From Anaerolineae bacterium (GTDB taxonomy: Bacteria > Chloroflexota > Anaerolineae > 4572-78 > J111): a DNA stretch of 64,000 bases. The position numbers were made by a program, and so were the translations under genes. Positions 55,101 through 62,602 of the stretch are shown one piece after another. The notes below the pieces were generated by a model. It saw only the letters and a list, made by a program, of their open reading frames with translations, had not been told where the DNA came from and did not search any database. The stretch lies in the NCBI GenBank assembly GCA_023382535.1, contig JAHDWA010000021.1, positions 88,856 to 152,855 on the forward strand, given 5' to 3'. Every line of letters starts with the position of its first letter. The stretch's first letter is position 1.

Positions 55101-55593
55101 CCGCGCCCCGCGCGTCGAACTTGTACTTGCTTTTGTTCTCCGGAGTCAGTTCGGGGAAGCCGTCGTCGGCCCAGGCCTGCCAGCCTTTGCGCATGAGCGG
55201 CCCTTTAAGGCGGTGCGGCCCGTACACCCGGCGATGGAAGGTCTGCCCCTTTTTACAGCCGCGCGGGTGCCAGTGCGCGGTGGCCTTGTTGCCGTACAGG
55301 TCGCCGTAGTTGCCGACATCGTAATTGGTTTCGGAGCGGAGGATGATACCGTTGCGGGTAAAGGCCCGCAGGCGGCAGGCGTGGGTGTCGTTGGGGGAGC
55401 AGACGTAGGTAAATGAGGAGTCGTACTGGTACTGGTTGCGGTAGATTTTTTCCCAGCCCCGGTCCGGGTAGCCGGCCAGGGGGTTGTCTACCTGGATGGG
55501 TGTGAGCAACTGCAACTGCGGCTCGGACAGAGCCAGCGCCAGGGCCGAGGCCCCGGACAACTTCAGAAAATCCCGGCGCGAAAAAAAAGTCAT
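52150..55593 (-). CDS. Molybdopterin oxidoreductase alpha subunit (NarG/NxrA-like, Tat-exported)
   Basis: 1147 residues. Type II DMSO reductase family. Tat signal SRRDFLKLSGASALALAL. FeS0 region CSPNDTHACRL (Cys65, Asp69, His71, Cys73) and PRGCKKGQ (Cys113). The Asp in YTWHGDQ is the expected molybdenum ligand. Length and local motifs (YDVGNYGDLYGN, RVYGPHRLKGPLMRKGW) resemble Nitrospira/anammox-type NxrA as I recall it. Homologues include periplasmic nitrate, selenate and perchlorate reductases, so direction and substrate are open. A Crp-like site lies 220 bases upstream. Confidence 0.9.
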   Translation of the reverse strand: MTFFSRRDFLKLSGASALALALSEPQLQLLTPIQVDNPLAGYPDRGWEKIYRNQYQYDSSFTYVCSPNDTHACRLRAFTRNGIILRSETNYDVGNYGDLYGNKATAHWHPRGCKKGQTFHRRVYGPHRLKGPLMRKGWQAWADDGFPELTPENKSKYKFDARGADELLPVSWETAYDYIARGMIAIATRYSGDKGADLLRKQGYPEEMIEAMGGAGTRTFKCRGGMGLLGVIGKYGMYRFSNTLALLDTHVRGVEPEEARGGRIWSNYTWHGDQAPGHPFTTGLQTSDEDFNDLRNSMLHIQCGKNLVENKMAESHFFIEAMERGAKIVTITPEYSPPATKSDYWIPIRPATDTALFLGITRWLIDNQKYDEEFVKRFTDFPLLVRADTLQRLRAADVFPDYAPGLDPDGPSFNLQGLTPEQYDKLGDYVVRDEKSGELVALTRDDVGAAMTGKGIDPALDWSGMITLADGAEVEVLTLWAMYQEHLKDYDLDTVAEITHAPKELIERLANDIATIKPTAIHIGEGINHWFHATLANRAQFLPLMLTGNIGKPGAGCYTWAGNYKAALFQGSPQTGPGFKGWVAEDPFEPNLDEIAAGKEIHAHAYTKDEEPAYWNHSERPLIVDTPKYGRKVFTGQTHMPTPTKVQFFTNVNLLNNAKHHYEMIKNVNPNIELIISVDIEMTASVEYADFGLAANSWAEFETYEITASCSNPFLQIWKGGIPPVYDTRDDSRILAETAAAIGDQLGDQRFRDYWKFILEGRPEVYIQRLLDSSLTTSGYKFEDIIGGKYGEPGAAMMLFRTYPRIPFWEQINDSVPFFTDTGRLNAYCDIPEAVEYGENIISHRESPEATPYLPNVIVTASRFVRPDDYGIPLDAMGWEERTVRNVAMNWAQVKQTKNALWEQGYHFYCLTPKTRHRVHSSWSTVDWTIILDSNFGDPYRVDKRLPGPGDHQLHMNPQAAQDLGIEDGDYVYVDANPADRPYIGWQPDDPFYKVARLMLRVKYNPAYPYHIIMLKHGPFMATEKSVLAHETRPDGLAKSEGTGYMANLRYGSQQSLTRDWSMPMHQTDTLFHKTKAATGFIFGGEADNHALNTVPKETLVKVTKAEDGGLNGQGKWEPATRGLTPGHENDFMQRYLNGEMVEVKEA

Positions 55594-55812
55594 AGACCAA
55601 CCTCCTTTGGCAGGTTAAAATTGGACTTTCAACTCGTACTCGACAACTTCACCCCAAGTTGAAATGAATGACGGATGAGGGCGAAGTAGAAGAAAAACGG
55701 GATTAACGATTTTAAGGGGTAATCCAAAAGCCCACCCGGAGGGGGGCCAGGTGTGAACAGCTTTTGAACTACCCCGCTGAGAGGTAGTATAGCAGGTTAT
55801 ATGGTCAGTGGA

Positions 55813-55828
55813 TGTGACTTTTGTCACA
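55813..55828. promoter_or_regulatory. Crp/Fnr-type operator upstream of the molybdoenzyme operon
   Basis: TGTGACTTTTGTCACA is a perfect TGTGA-N6-TCACA dyad. It lies about 220 bases upstream of the alpha start. Nearly the same 16 bases, plus matching downstream words, occur at 61755-61770. Confidence 0.75.
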
Positions 55829-55875
55829 TTCAGTCTTACGGAAATTGACTCATAATTAGGTCTGACCTTGCTGCC

Positions 55876-56244
55876 TCAACGCCAACTGCCTCGTTTGAGT
55901 CCAGCCATCACTTCAGTATGATCCTCAAAAGTGGGTGGGGGCGTAACCACGTGCAAGATAACCAACCGGGTTTCGGCTTTGATGCCCCGCGCCTCTCCCG
56001 CCGGTACAAAGACCAGGCTGCCGGGGCCAAGCCGCGTCTCCTGCTCGCCGGCCGCTACCAGCGCTTCGCCCTCCAAAATGGTCAGGGTCAAATCTACATT
56101 GGGTTGATGCACCGGGATAAACTGGCCGGGTTCAAAACAGGCCAGAACCACTTTAACCCGCTCATTTTCAGTCAGGACAACCGGATTGAATCGCTGCTCG
56201 ATAAAAGCCGCAGCTTGTTGGTATGAAGTTAGCACAATGGTCAT
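55876..56244 (-). CDS. Cupin-domain protein
   Basis: 122 residues, single beta-barrel cupin. Seen: PGQFIPVHQPNVDLTLTILEGE (motif 1, with an NVD in place of the usual second His-Glu) and GPGSLVFVPAGEARGIKAET (motif 2). ATG 56244 follows GGAGAGG. Small cupins near nitrate or NO genes often bind small ligands or metals; no function is assignable. Confidence 0.75.
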   Translation of the reverse strand: MTIVLTSYQQAAAFIEQRFNPVVLTENERVKVVLACFEPGQFIPVHQPNVDLTLTILEGEALVAAGEQETRLGPGSLVFVPAGEARGIKAETRLVILHVVTPPPTFEDHTEVMAGLKRGSWR

Positions 56245-56261
56245 AAACCTCTCCTCAAAAA

Positions 56262-56340
56262 TTAGTAGACGGCAGACGGTATGCGAAGCGGTAGACAGAG
56301 ATAACAAATATCTCCCTGCTACTCTGCCGCCTTGCTACCT
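56262..56340. repeat. Word-repeat hairpin island (GTAGACGGCAGACGG type)
   Basis: AGTAGACGGCAGACGGTATG and GCGGTAGACAGAG are followed by complementary CTACTCTGCCGCCTTGCTACC. Same word family as 34140-34197. Confidence 0.7.
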
Positions 56341-56386
56341 TTTTTATTGTTGACGGCCTGTCACAGACTCGTGAACACTCAATTTT

Positions 56387-57217
56387 TTAATGCGCAAGCT
56401 CAACTGCTTGCTGTCGCACCAGGCAGATTTTCTCGGCCTCCGTCTCAAAAAAGTAACCAGAACCGCCCTCGCTGACGACTTGCAGAATCCTGTGATGATC
56501 CCGCACCCGAATACCACCCAAAACGTGTACCCCGCGTTCAAAAAACGGCGGGGGCCAGGGTGAGGCGGTGGGTCCAGCCAGAACAACCGCCCGCGCACCG
56601 CTGGCTGCTTGCAATAGGGCGTCAAGGCCGCCTTCCACCAACGCCGAGCCGGTGATGATGACTACGCTGGCCTGAGCTACAACCTCGATTGCCTTTTCGG
56701 GTGATTGCCAGAAGGGCAACTCGTCTGCTTTCAGAGCCTCGCGGTGCTTATCCACCACCCATAACTGCGACACTCGCCCCTTCAAGGTTTTGATAAAGGG
56801 CACAAAGCCGCCTACCATCGCCACCCGATCCTGAGCCTGAATCGCTGCAGCAGCCAGGACGTCCACACCGGCAAGCAGTTGCCCGCCCGGCACGCCGTGA
56901 TGGGCCACCGCCTGGGCCGAAAGCGCATTGAGTACAGCCACGCCAACGGCTCGGCGCAATGGAACCGGCGAGAGCGCGTACTTGGCTAGGGTCCAGGCAT
57001 CTTGCCCGGCCAGCCGCCCCGCCGGCGGGGCGGCTGCCGCCGACTTGGGGCAGCAGACGGTATCGCTCAAATCTCGTGGGGTAAAAGCCACTCCGACATG
57101 CGTGGTGGAAAGCTGCGCTGCGGTATAAAAGACGCCAATACGAACGTCGGTGACGATGATGGGTTCACCTTCCAGGACACACCATAATTCGGCCAGCCAG
57201 GCTTCGACGATGCTCAT
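56387..57217 (-). CDS. DUF364 (putative heavy-metal chelation) family protein
   Basis: 276 residues. N-terminal DUF4213-like part (VGVAFTPRD, LAGQDAWTLAKYALSP) and a C-terminal Rossmann-like region with MVGGFVPFIKTL, VVIITGSALVEGGLDALL and AVVLAGPTASPWPPPFFERG. These match the DUF364 family, tentatively linked to metal handling. ATG 57217 follows GAAGGGGG; the longer frame to 57358 is rejected. It precedes a cupin gene and follows DUF2249 in the operon. Confidence 0.75.
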   Translation of the reverse strand: MSIVEAWLAELWCVLEGEPIIVTDVRIGVFYTAAQLSTTHVGVAFTPRDLSDTVCCPKSAAAAPPAGRLAGQDAWTLAKYALSPVPLRRAVGVAVLNALSAQAVAHHGVPGGQLLAGVDVLAAAAIQAQDRVAMVGGFVPFIKTLKGRVSQLWVVDKHREALKADELPFWQSPEKAIEVVAQASVVIITGSALVEGGLDALLQAASGARAVVLAGPTASPWPPPFFERGVHVLGGIRVRDHHRILQVVSEGGSGYFFETEAEKICLVRQQAVELAH

Positions 57218-57227
57218 GCTTCCCCCT

Positions 57228-57497
57228 TCAAGGTGTTGTGGCCGGCCGGCCAACGCGAACTCGCCAGACCTGCGGTCCTTGCTCCAGGTAATCCCAGGTA
57301 AACTGACCCTCGCGCTCGAATTTGAACTGATAGTAGAGGGGCTTCGGGTCGTAGTCATTGACCAGGATGAAGGCTTCGCCGGCTTTTAGATTTTCAAAGG
57401 TTTGGAAAATAAGGGGATGACGTTGCGGCGGCGCAATCTGGCGCACATCCACTACCACCTCCTCCTGTTGCTTTGGTTGATGACTAATGGTACTCAT
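57228..57497 (-). CDS. DUF2249-domain protein
   Basis: 89 residues. VVVDVRQIAPPQRHPLIFQT, LVNDYDPKPLYYQF, and EQGPQVWRVRVGR match DUF2249, a small domain frequent beside nitric-oxide and hemerythrin genes. Here it is in the cluster downstream of the nitrate-type oxidoreductase, which fits a role in denitrification-related metabolism (inference). Confidence 0.85.
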   Translation of the reverse strand: MSTISHQPKQQEEVVVDVRQIAPPQRHPLIFQTFENLKAGEAFILVNDYDPKPLYYQFKFEREGQFTWDYLEQGPQVWRVRVGRPATTP

Positions 57498-57554
57498 AAA
57501 GTTGACCTCCTGCTGTTTTTTAAGTTAAATATGGGGTCTTTTTAACCCTTCGGG

Positions 57555-58595
57555 TTAGATTTTAGATACTTCAAGCCGTGACCAGATTTTGAGGGAGATG
57601 CTTTGCAGGGCCAGACCTGCTTGAGTATCGGGCTGTAAGACAACGGGTAATCCCCGATCGCCGCCTTCTCGCACGGCGGGTTCCATGGGTACTTCCCCCA
57701 ACAAGGGCAGGCCCAGCGCATCGGCCAATCCCTGGCCCCCACCCTGGCCGAACAGGTAGTGAGGGGTGTGACACGTCGGGCAGGCAAAATAGCTCATATT
57801 CTCAACCAGTCCCAGGATGGGTATGTCAAACTGGCGGAACATGCTGACCGCCCGGCGCGCATCATCCAGGGCCACCTCCTGTGGGGTGACAACAACCAAG
57901 GCCCCATCGGGCCGGGTGCGTTGAGCCAGTGAGATAACGATATCGCCGGTGCCGGGCGGCAGGTCGGCCACCAGCACATCCAGCTCACCCCAGGCCACAT
58001 CGGTGATGAATTGCTTGATGAGTTTGTCGGTGATAGGGCCGCGCCAGATGATAGATTCATCCGCTTTGACCAGCAGCCCCAGCGACACCAGGCGCAGTCC
58101 GTGAACCTCGGCCGGCGCAATCTTACCATTCTGATTGGGCGGCAGTTCGGTTACGCCCAGCATGCGCGGCGTATTGGGGCCGTAGACATCCGTATCCATC
58201 AAGCCGACGCGCAAGCCCTGCCGGACCAGGGCTACCGCCAAGTTGACCGCCACGGTTGATTTGCCCACCCCACCTTTGCCGCTGCCCACAGCCAGCATAT
58301 AACGGATAGTGGGCCGCTCAAGGGTAGTCGAGGCGGTATGGGCTTGAAGCGTAACCGGCTGGGCCGCTTCCAGGCGCAATTTTTTGATCTCCGGCAGGGG
58401 TTGGAGAGCTTGGTGGACGGCAGCAGCAATCGCTTCCTGAGTCTCATGATCCAGGTGGCCCATGTCCAGCGTGATGACAACCGCGCCATCCTCGGCAGCC
58501 ACCCGCCGAACCAGGCCGAACGAGACAATATCCCGGCTGTAACCTGGATAAGAGACGGTTTTAAGAATATGCCAAATTTTGTCTTTGAGTGTCAC
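57555..58595 (-). CDS. mrp: Mrp/ApbC-family P-loop Fe-S cluster carrier ATPase
   Basis: 346 residues. An N-terminal MIP18-like segment (about 1-85) is followed by the P-loop GSGKGGVGKSTVAVNLAVAL, LMDTDVYGPNTPRMLG, LPPGTGDIVISLAQ, and CPTCHTPHYLFG with the CxxC that binds a bridging Fe-S cluster. It probably supplies clusters to the many Fe-S proteins encoded around it. The MIP18 gene ends 4 bases upstream of its start. Confidence 0.94.
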   Translation of the reverse strand: MTLKDKIWHILKTVSYPGYSRDIVSFGLVRRVAAEDGAVVITLDMGHLDHETQEAIAAAVHQALQPLPEIKKLRLEAAQPVTLQAHTASTTLERPTIRYMLAVGSGKGGVGKSTVAVNLAVALVRQGLRVGLMDTDVYGPNTPRMLGVTELPPNQNGKIAPAEVHGLRLVSLGLLVKADESIIWRGPITDKLIKQFITDVAWGELDVLVADLPPGTGDIVISLAQRTRPDGALVVVTPQEVALDDARRAVSMFRQFDIPILGLVENMSYFACPTCHTPHYLFGQGGGQGLADALGLPLLGEVPMEPAVREGGDRGLPVVLQPDTQAGLALQSISLKIWSRLEVSKI

Positions 58596-58598
58596 GGT

Positions 58599-58958
58599 TT
58601 AACGCACCCACCCTAACTGAGCCTGGGCCTGCTCCGACATCAGCCCGGGATGCCAGGGTGGCTCCCAGACCAGCCTGAGATTGACCGATTCGACCTCGGC
58701 GATCTGTTGCCAGATAGCCGCTTCGACCATCTCAAGCAAATAGCCGCTCAACGGGCAAGCTGGGGTGGTCATGGTCATGGCCAACTCAACCTGACTGCCC
58801 TGGACCTCAAGGCTGTAGATTAGTCCCAAATCCACAATATTCAGACCCAACTCCGGGTCAATCACCTGGCGCAGCGCTTGCTGCACCTGTTCTTGCGAAA
58901 TCATTTTTGCCTCATTCAAACTTCTTGCTGAGTCTTGAACCGAGGTGGTTACTGTCAT
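58599..58958 (-). CDS. MIP18/DUF59-family iron-sulfur assembly protein
   Basis: 119 residues, or 101 if ATG 58904 is used. VIDPELGLNIVDLGLIYSL, TTPACPLSGYLLE and the terminal WEPPWHPGLMS are typical of PaaD-like/SufT-type proteins in Fe-S cluster assembly. Coupled to mrp. Start 58958 has AGGAGC at good spacing but adds a non-conserved 18 residues; 58904 has GAGG. Both are possible. Confidence 0.88.
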   Translation of the reverse strand: MTVTTSVQDSARSLNEAKMISQEQVQQALRQVIDPELGLNIVDLGLIYSLEVQGSQVELAMTMTTPACPLSGYLLEMVEAAIWQQIAEVESVNLRLVWEPPWHPGLMSEQAQAQLGWVR

Positions 58959-58991
58959 TGCCCTTGCTCCTCTCGTCTGGTTCTATCCTTT

Positions 58992-59453
58992 CTATGGCTG
59001 ATGCGCCGGCTGGTAAGTACCGGGTACGGTTCGAAAGCTGATGCTCAGCCGGTTCCAGCCATTGATGGCGATAATAGCTATGGTCAGGTCAACCAGTTCC
59101 TTCTCGGTAAACTGCTGCCGGACCAGCGCGTACACCTCATCCGGAACGTGTTCTTTGGTCACCTCCGTCACTGCCTCGGTCCAGGTCAGGGCCGCACGCT
59201 CGCGCTCGGTGAAAAACGGCGTTTCCTCCCAAGCGGTGAGGGCGTACAGGCGTTGTTCGCTTTCGTCCCTGGCTCGGGCATCTTTGGTATGCATGTCAAT
59301 GCAGTAGGCACAGCCGTTAATCTGGGAGGCCCGGGTCTTGACCAATTCAAGGAGCGATGGCTCCAGGTCACTTTGCTGCACATACGTCTCCAGCTCACGC
59401 ATGGCCCTGTATGCCGCAGGCGCGATCTTCTTATACTCAAGCCGTGATTGCAT
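58992..59453 (-). CDS. AhpD/carboxymuconolactone decarboxylase-like protein
   Basis: 153 residues. AhpD-like four-helix protein with INGCAYCIDMH, the CxxC and His of alkylhydroperoxidase-type members, then WEETPFFTERERAALTWTEAV. A role in peroxide defence is likely. It faces a short AT-rich gap (59454-59635) with GAAAAAC-like words, which may be its promoter. Confidence 0.9.
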   Translation of the reverse strand: MQSRLEYKKIAPAAYRAMRELETYVQQSDLEPSLLELVKTRASQINGCAYCIDMHTKDARARDESEQRLYALTAWEETPFFTERERAALTWTEAVTEVTKEHVPDEVYALVRQQFTEKELVDLTIAIIAINGWNRLSISFRTVPGTYQPAHQP

Positions 59454-59635
59454 TGGGTTTCTCTCCTTTTAGCTCCATGCTCAAGACGAGTCACAATACT
59501 CTATCACGCCATCCATGAAAAACGCATAGAAAAAAACAGTAGCCCCATGAAAAAACTATGAAAAACCGCTGCTGTAAATACCTGCATGAGATGTAAACCT
59601 TGATAGCAGGGCAGAGATGATCTACTACATCGTGG

Positions 59636-61126
59636 TTATATAATTTGCCCAGATTTGATGGACTGGCGCAATCCAGCTTTTTCCTTTTTGGGGAAGATGG
59701 TTTTGAAAGCAACCTTAAACGTTCGCTGCCAGTTGAGCCAAAAATCCTTGCGTGCGAGTGTCTGCACAACCCGGTGTGGGCGCAGGTAAAAGCGGCGGTA
59801 GGCTTCTTTCCACTTTCGCTCCACCAGCTCGGCGGTCATCCCCTCTAACTCATAACGGGCTTTGCCATCAAAAAAGACGTAATCTTCCCAATCTTTGAGC
59901 AAGAGGCGCCCCTGCCGCTTGACAATCTCGTAAACTTTGGTGCCGGGGTAGGGGGTCATCATGGAGAAGTTGGCAATCAGCGGGTCAACCTCGCAGGCAA
60001 ATTGAATGGTTTTCTCCATCGACTCCTCGGTTTCACCGGGCAGGCCGATGATAAAGAAACCAATGGTCTCCAGCCCCACCGACTTGGCATTTTTGAAGGC
60101 CTGCCGGATGGTATCGTGGTCAATCTTTTTGTCAATGGAGAGCAGCACGCCCGGATCGCCGCTTTCTACGCCAAAGGCCACCCGTTTGAGACCGGCCTGT
60201 CTGAGTTTGTCCAAAAGCTGCACGCTAGCCAGGTTGGCCCGGATACCGTTGACGAATATCCAGGGTACATGATTTATGTTATGCTCAATCAGCAGGTCGG
60301 CAATCTGTTCCAGGCGATTGACCTGGATATTGGCCGAATCATCCAGCACCCCAATCTCCTGCGCGCCCAAATTGTGTACCAGATGCTGCCACTCGGCCAG
60401 CACGCTTTGAGGGCTGCGAGCGCGCCACTTGATCGGCATAATGCTCTGCGAGCAGAAGGTGCAGCGGTAAGGGCAGCCTCGCGAGGTCATGATGGAGAAT
60501 GACTTGGAGCCGTCAACCGCATCCGTCGCCGGCTGCAAGTTGGTGTAACGATCCATTTTGAAAAAGTGGTAGGCCGGAAAGGGCAGGGTATCCAGGTCGG
60601 CAATAGGCGGGTGGTCGGGATTGTGATGTTCCTGGCCGTCAGTTGTAAAGTAGCTGATGCCCAGCAATCCATCCAAGAGTCCGGCTCGGGGGTCAAGCAG
60701 GTGGCGAGCGGTGAAATTGGCTTGAGTTTGACTGGCTCGCTCAATGAGGTCGCAGAGCTTGACCCAGACAGTTTCACCCTCGCCGCGCACCACTATATCT
60801 ACCTCTGGATGGGCGGCGCTCTCTGCCGGCAGCACCGACACATGCGGCCCGCCCAGCACGACCGGCACGTCTTTGATGGATTTGATCGCCTGAGCCGCGC
60901 GCCAGGCTGACTTGACCTGAGGTGTGTTGGCCGTAATACCCACAACTTGCGGGTCAAAGCGTTTTATGGCCGCCGTAATCGGTTCGTCTTCCACATCGGC
61001 GTCAAATAGCAGCACCTCGTCGCCCCGCTGCTCAGAGACAGCAGCCAGATAGGCCAGACCCAGATGCGGGGTGGTGCGGGTGTCAATGGGCAGGTGAAAA
61101 CGAGGATTGACAATCATAACGCGCAT
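59636..61126 (-). CDS. B12-binding radical SAM protein
   Basis: 496 residues. N-terminal cobalamin-binding domain (RVMIVNPRF, LGLAYLAAV, VGITANTPQV, VLGGPHVSVLP), then a radical SAM core with CPYRCTFC, GVLDDSANIQ, VAFGVESGD, and FFIIGLPGETEES. This is the BchE/HpnJ-type architecture that carries out methylations or cyclisations, often of lipids or cofactors. DUF3565 and ferredoxin genes sit just upstream; the ferredoxin could donate electrons. Substrate unknown. Confidence 0.9.
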   Translation of the reverse strand: MRVMIVNPRFHLPIDTRTTPHLGLAYLAAVSEQRGDEVLLFDADVEDEPITAAIKRFDPQVVGITANTPQVKSAWRAAQAIKSIKDVPVVLGGPHVSVLPAESAAHPEVDIVVRGEGETVWVKLCDLIERASQTQANFTARHLLDPRAGLLDGLLGISYFTTDGQEHHNPDHPPIADLDTLPFPAYHFFKMDRYTNLQPATDAVDGSKSFSIMTSRGCPYRCTFCSQSIMPIKWRARSPQSVLAEWQHLVHNLGAQEIGVLDDSANIQVNRLEQIADLLIEHNINHVPWIFVNGIRANLASVQLLDKLRQAGLKRVAFGVESGDPGVLLSIDKKIDHDTIRQAFKNAKSVGLETIGFFIIGLPGETEESMEKTIQFACEVDPLIANFSMMTPYPGTKVYEIVKRQGRLLLKDWEDYVFFDGKARYELEGMTAELVERKWKEAYRRFYLRPHRVVQTLARKDFWLNWQRTFKVAFKTIFPKKEKAGLRQSIKSGQII

Positions 61127-61129
61127 AAA

Positions 61130-61351
61130 TTAGAGCGCCTCCTGAGACTGTCCTTCACTACATGCTTTACATTCAATTTCCAGGCCGATAAAACGTTGGC
61201 GGCCAGCCGGGATAACCACCCAGGGATGATTGGTCCAGGGGGGATTATGGCGGACATGGCGTTGATGCCCGCAACTGAGCACGGCCACCCAATCACCTAC
61301 TTCATCCTGGTGAAAACTGGCAATCTTCTGTTTGATCGGTTCGGTTGCCAC
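61130..61351 (-). CDS. DUF3565-family protein
   Basis: 73 residues. IASFHQDEVGDWVAVLSCGH, RHVRHNPPWTNHPWV and ECKAC match the small DUF3565 family; two Cys/His groups suggest a metal site. It begins 3 bases after the ferredoxin stop. Confidence 0.85.
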   Translation of the reverse strand: MATEPIKQKIASFHQDEVGDWVAVLSCGHQRHVRHNPPWTNHPWVVIPAGRQRFIGLEIECKACSEGQSQEAL

Positions 61352-61354
61352 GGC

Positions 61355-61666
61355 CTAAGCCAGCGCCTCCTTCGTTCTGCGCTGCTCATCCAGGTCGTAA
61401 TCCCAGTAGCCGGGACCCTCACTGAAGTAGGCAGCGTTGCGGGCAATATCACTCTCGTACGCTTCCGGCACATCTTCTTCCGGGAAGATGGCCTCTGGCG
61501 GGCATACCGGCACACAGGCTCCGCAATCAATACAGGTATCCGGGTCAATGAAAAACAGGTCGCCCCATCCGGGATCATCTTTGGGTCCGGGCACAATACA
61601 ATCAACCGGGCAGACCTCGACACAGTCTCCTTCCCGGGTACAAAGGGCAGTAATAACATGGGTCAT
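61355..61666 (-). CDS. Ferredoxin, two Fe-S cluster type
   Basis: 103 residues. Cysteine groups CTREGDCVEVCPVDCI and CIDCGACVPVCPPEAIF support a 7Fe/8Fe ferredoxin, with an extended acidic C-terminus. It is the only stand-alone ferredoxin in the window and so a candidate donor for benzoyl-CoA reductase or acceptor for IorAB, although it is genetically remote from both. A Crp-like site is 89 bases upstream. Confidence 0.93.
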   Translation of the reverse strand: MTHVITALCTREGDCVEVCPVDCIVPGPKDDPGWGDLFFIDPDTCIDCGACVPVCPPEAIFPEEDVPEAYESDIARNAAYFSEGPGYWDYDLDEQRRTKEALA

Positions 61667-61754
61667 TTAATAACCTCCTGATCTTGCGCAGCCAGGCGGC
61701 TGCGATTAAACTGGATTGAATACATCTACTGTAATGGTTGTTTGACCGAAATAA

Positions 61755-61770
61755 TGTGACTTTTGTCTCA
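61755..61770. promoter_or_regulatory. Crp/Fnr-type operator between ferredoxin and crp-like gene
   Basis: TGTGACTTTTGTCTCA differs by one base from the perfect dyad at 55813-55828. The following bases CAGTCTTA and GAAATT also match that locus. It may autoregulate the adjacent regulator and drive the ferredoxin operon. Confidence 0.7.
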
Positions 61771-61918
61771 GTCTTAAGCAGAAATTTGGGACACGCTGCT
61801 GAAGAGGAGTTTTTTGCTGCTCCGTTTGGGCGCAGTTTTGTGTATCACGCTCCCTTTTCATTATCCCTGGCGTAACTCTAAGAGTTCGCTTTCTGTTGAC
61901 TGTTTAAGGAGAATTTTA

Positions 61919-62602
61919 GTGACAACTTTGACCTTATTTGATACCACCACAAAATCTTTGCTGGGTGGGGTCTCCTATTTTCAGACGCTGGATGACGATG
62001 GCCTGAGAAGTGCAGCCCAAGCGGTCATTGTGCGGCATTACAGCGCCGGTGAGATCGTGTTTATAGAAGGCAACCCTGGCCAGGGATTGCATCTGGTGGT
62101 GGAGGGACTTTGTAAAATTTATCATCTTTCGCCAGAAGGACGGGAGCATATTTTGCATTTGCTTGAGCCGGGTGACTTTTGCAACGAGGTCTCGGCGGTG
62201 GATGGAGGCCCCAACCCGGCCAATTTGGCGGCTGTTGAGGATTCTACGGTCTGGGTCATCACCAAAGAGGCTATGGATAACCTGCGCCGGCAGTACCCCA
62301 TCTTGAATGAGGTCATCATTCATCACCTGGCTCAACATTGCCGGCATCTGGTTAAACGCATCTACACGGTTTCCTTCCTCTCCGTAACCGGGCGATTGGC
62401 CGCCTTTTTGCTGCGTGAGACAGACAACAGTACAGTCCTGGATCGCCATCGTTGGACGCAGGATGAAATTGCGGCCCATCTGGGTACCGTCCGGGAGATG
62501 GTGGTTCGCTCTTTTAGAGAGTTGGAGCAGGCCGAATTGATTGCCTTTGACCGGCACCAGATAAAAATTTTGGACAGGGCTGGGCTGGAGAAGCTGATTT
62601 AG
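61919..62602 (+). CDS. Crp/Fnr-family transcriptional regulator
   Basis: 227 residues from GTG 61919, which has AAGGAG at proper spacing; a longer frame to 61814 is unlikely. An effector-binding beta roll (residues 20-130), a dimer helix, and a C-terminal winged helix with WTQDEIAAHLGTVREMVVRS. In the recognition helix Arg192, Glu193 and Arg197 match the E. coli CRP residues that read TGTGA half-sites, in line with the TGTGA operators nearby. No Fnr-type N-terminal cysteine set, so it is not an Fe-S O2 sensor of that kind; the ligand is unknown. Confidence 0.93.
   Translation: MTTLTLFDTTTKSLLGGVSYFQTLDDDGLRSAAQAVIVRHYSAGEIVFIEGNPGQGLHLVVEGLCKIYHLSPEGREHILHLLEPGDFCNEVSAVDGGPNPANLAAVEDSTVWVITKEAMDNLRRQYPILNEVIIHHLAQHCRHLVKRIYTVSFLSVTGRLAAFLLRETDNSTVLDRHRWTQDEIAAHLGTVREMVVRSFRELEQAELIAFDRHQIKILDRAGLEKLI

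Noticed and set aside
52210..55416. A 1068-codon open frame on the + strand opposite the molybdoenzyme alpha gene.
   Set aside because: It is the mirror of a high-GC gene. It is rich in Gly/Val/Ala/His with no domain, no ribosome site, and the minus-strand gene has clear motifs throughout.
801..56340. The repeat islands as CRISPR arrays.
   Set aside because: No constant repeats with unique spacers of regular length and no cas genes; the words are degenerate and self-complementary.
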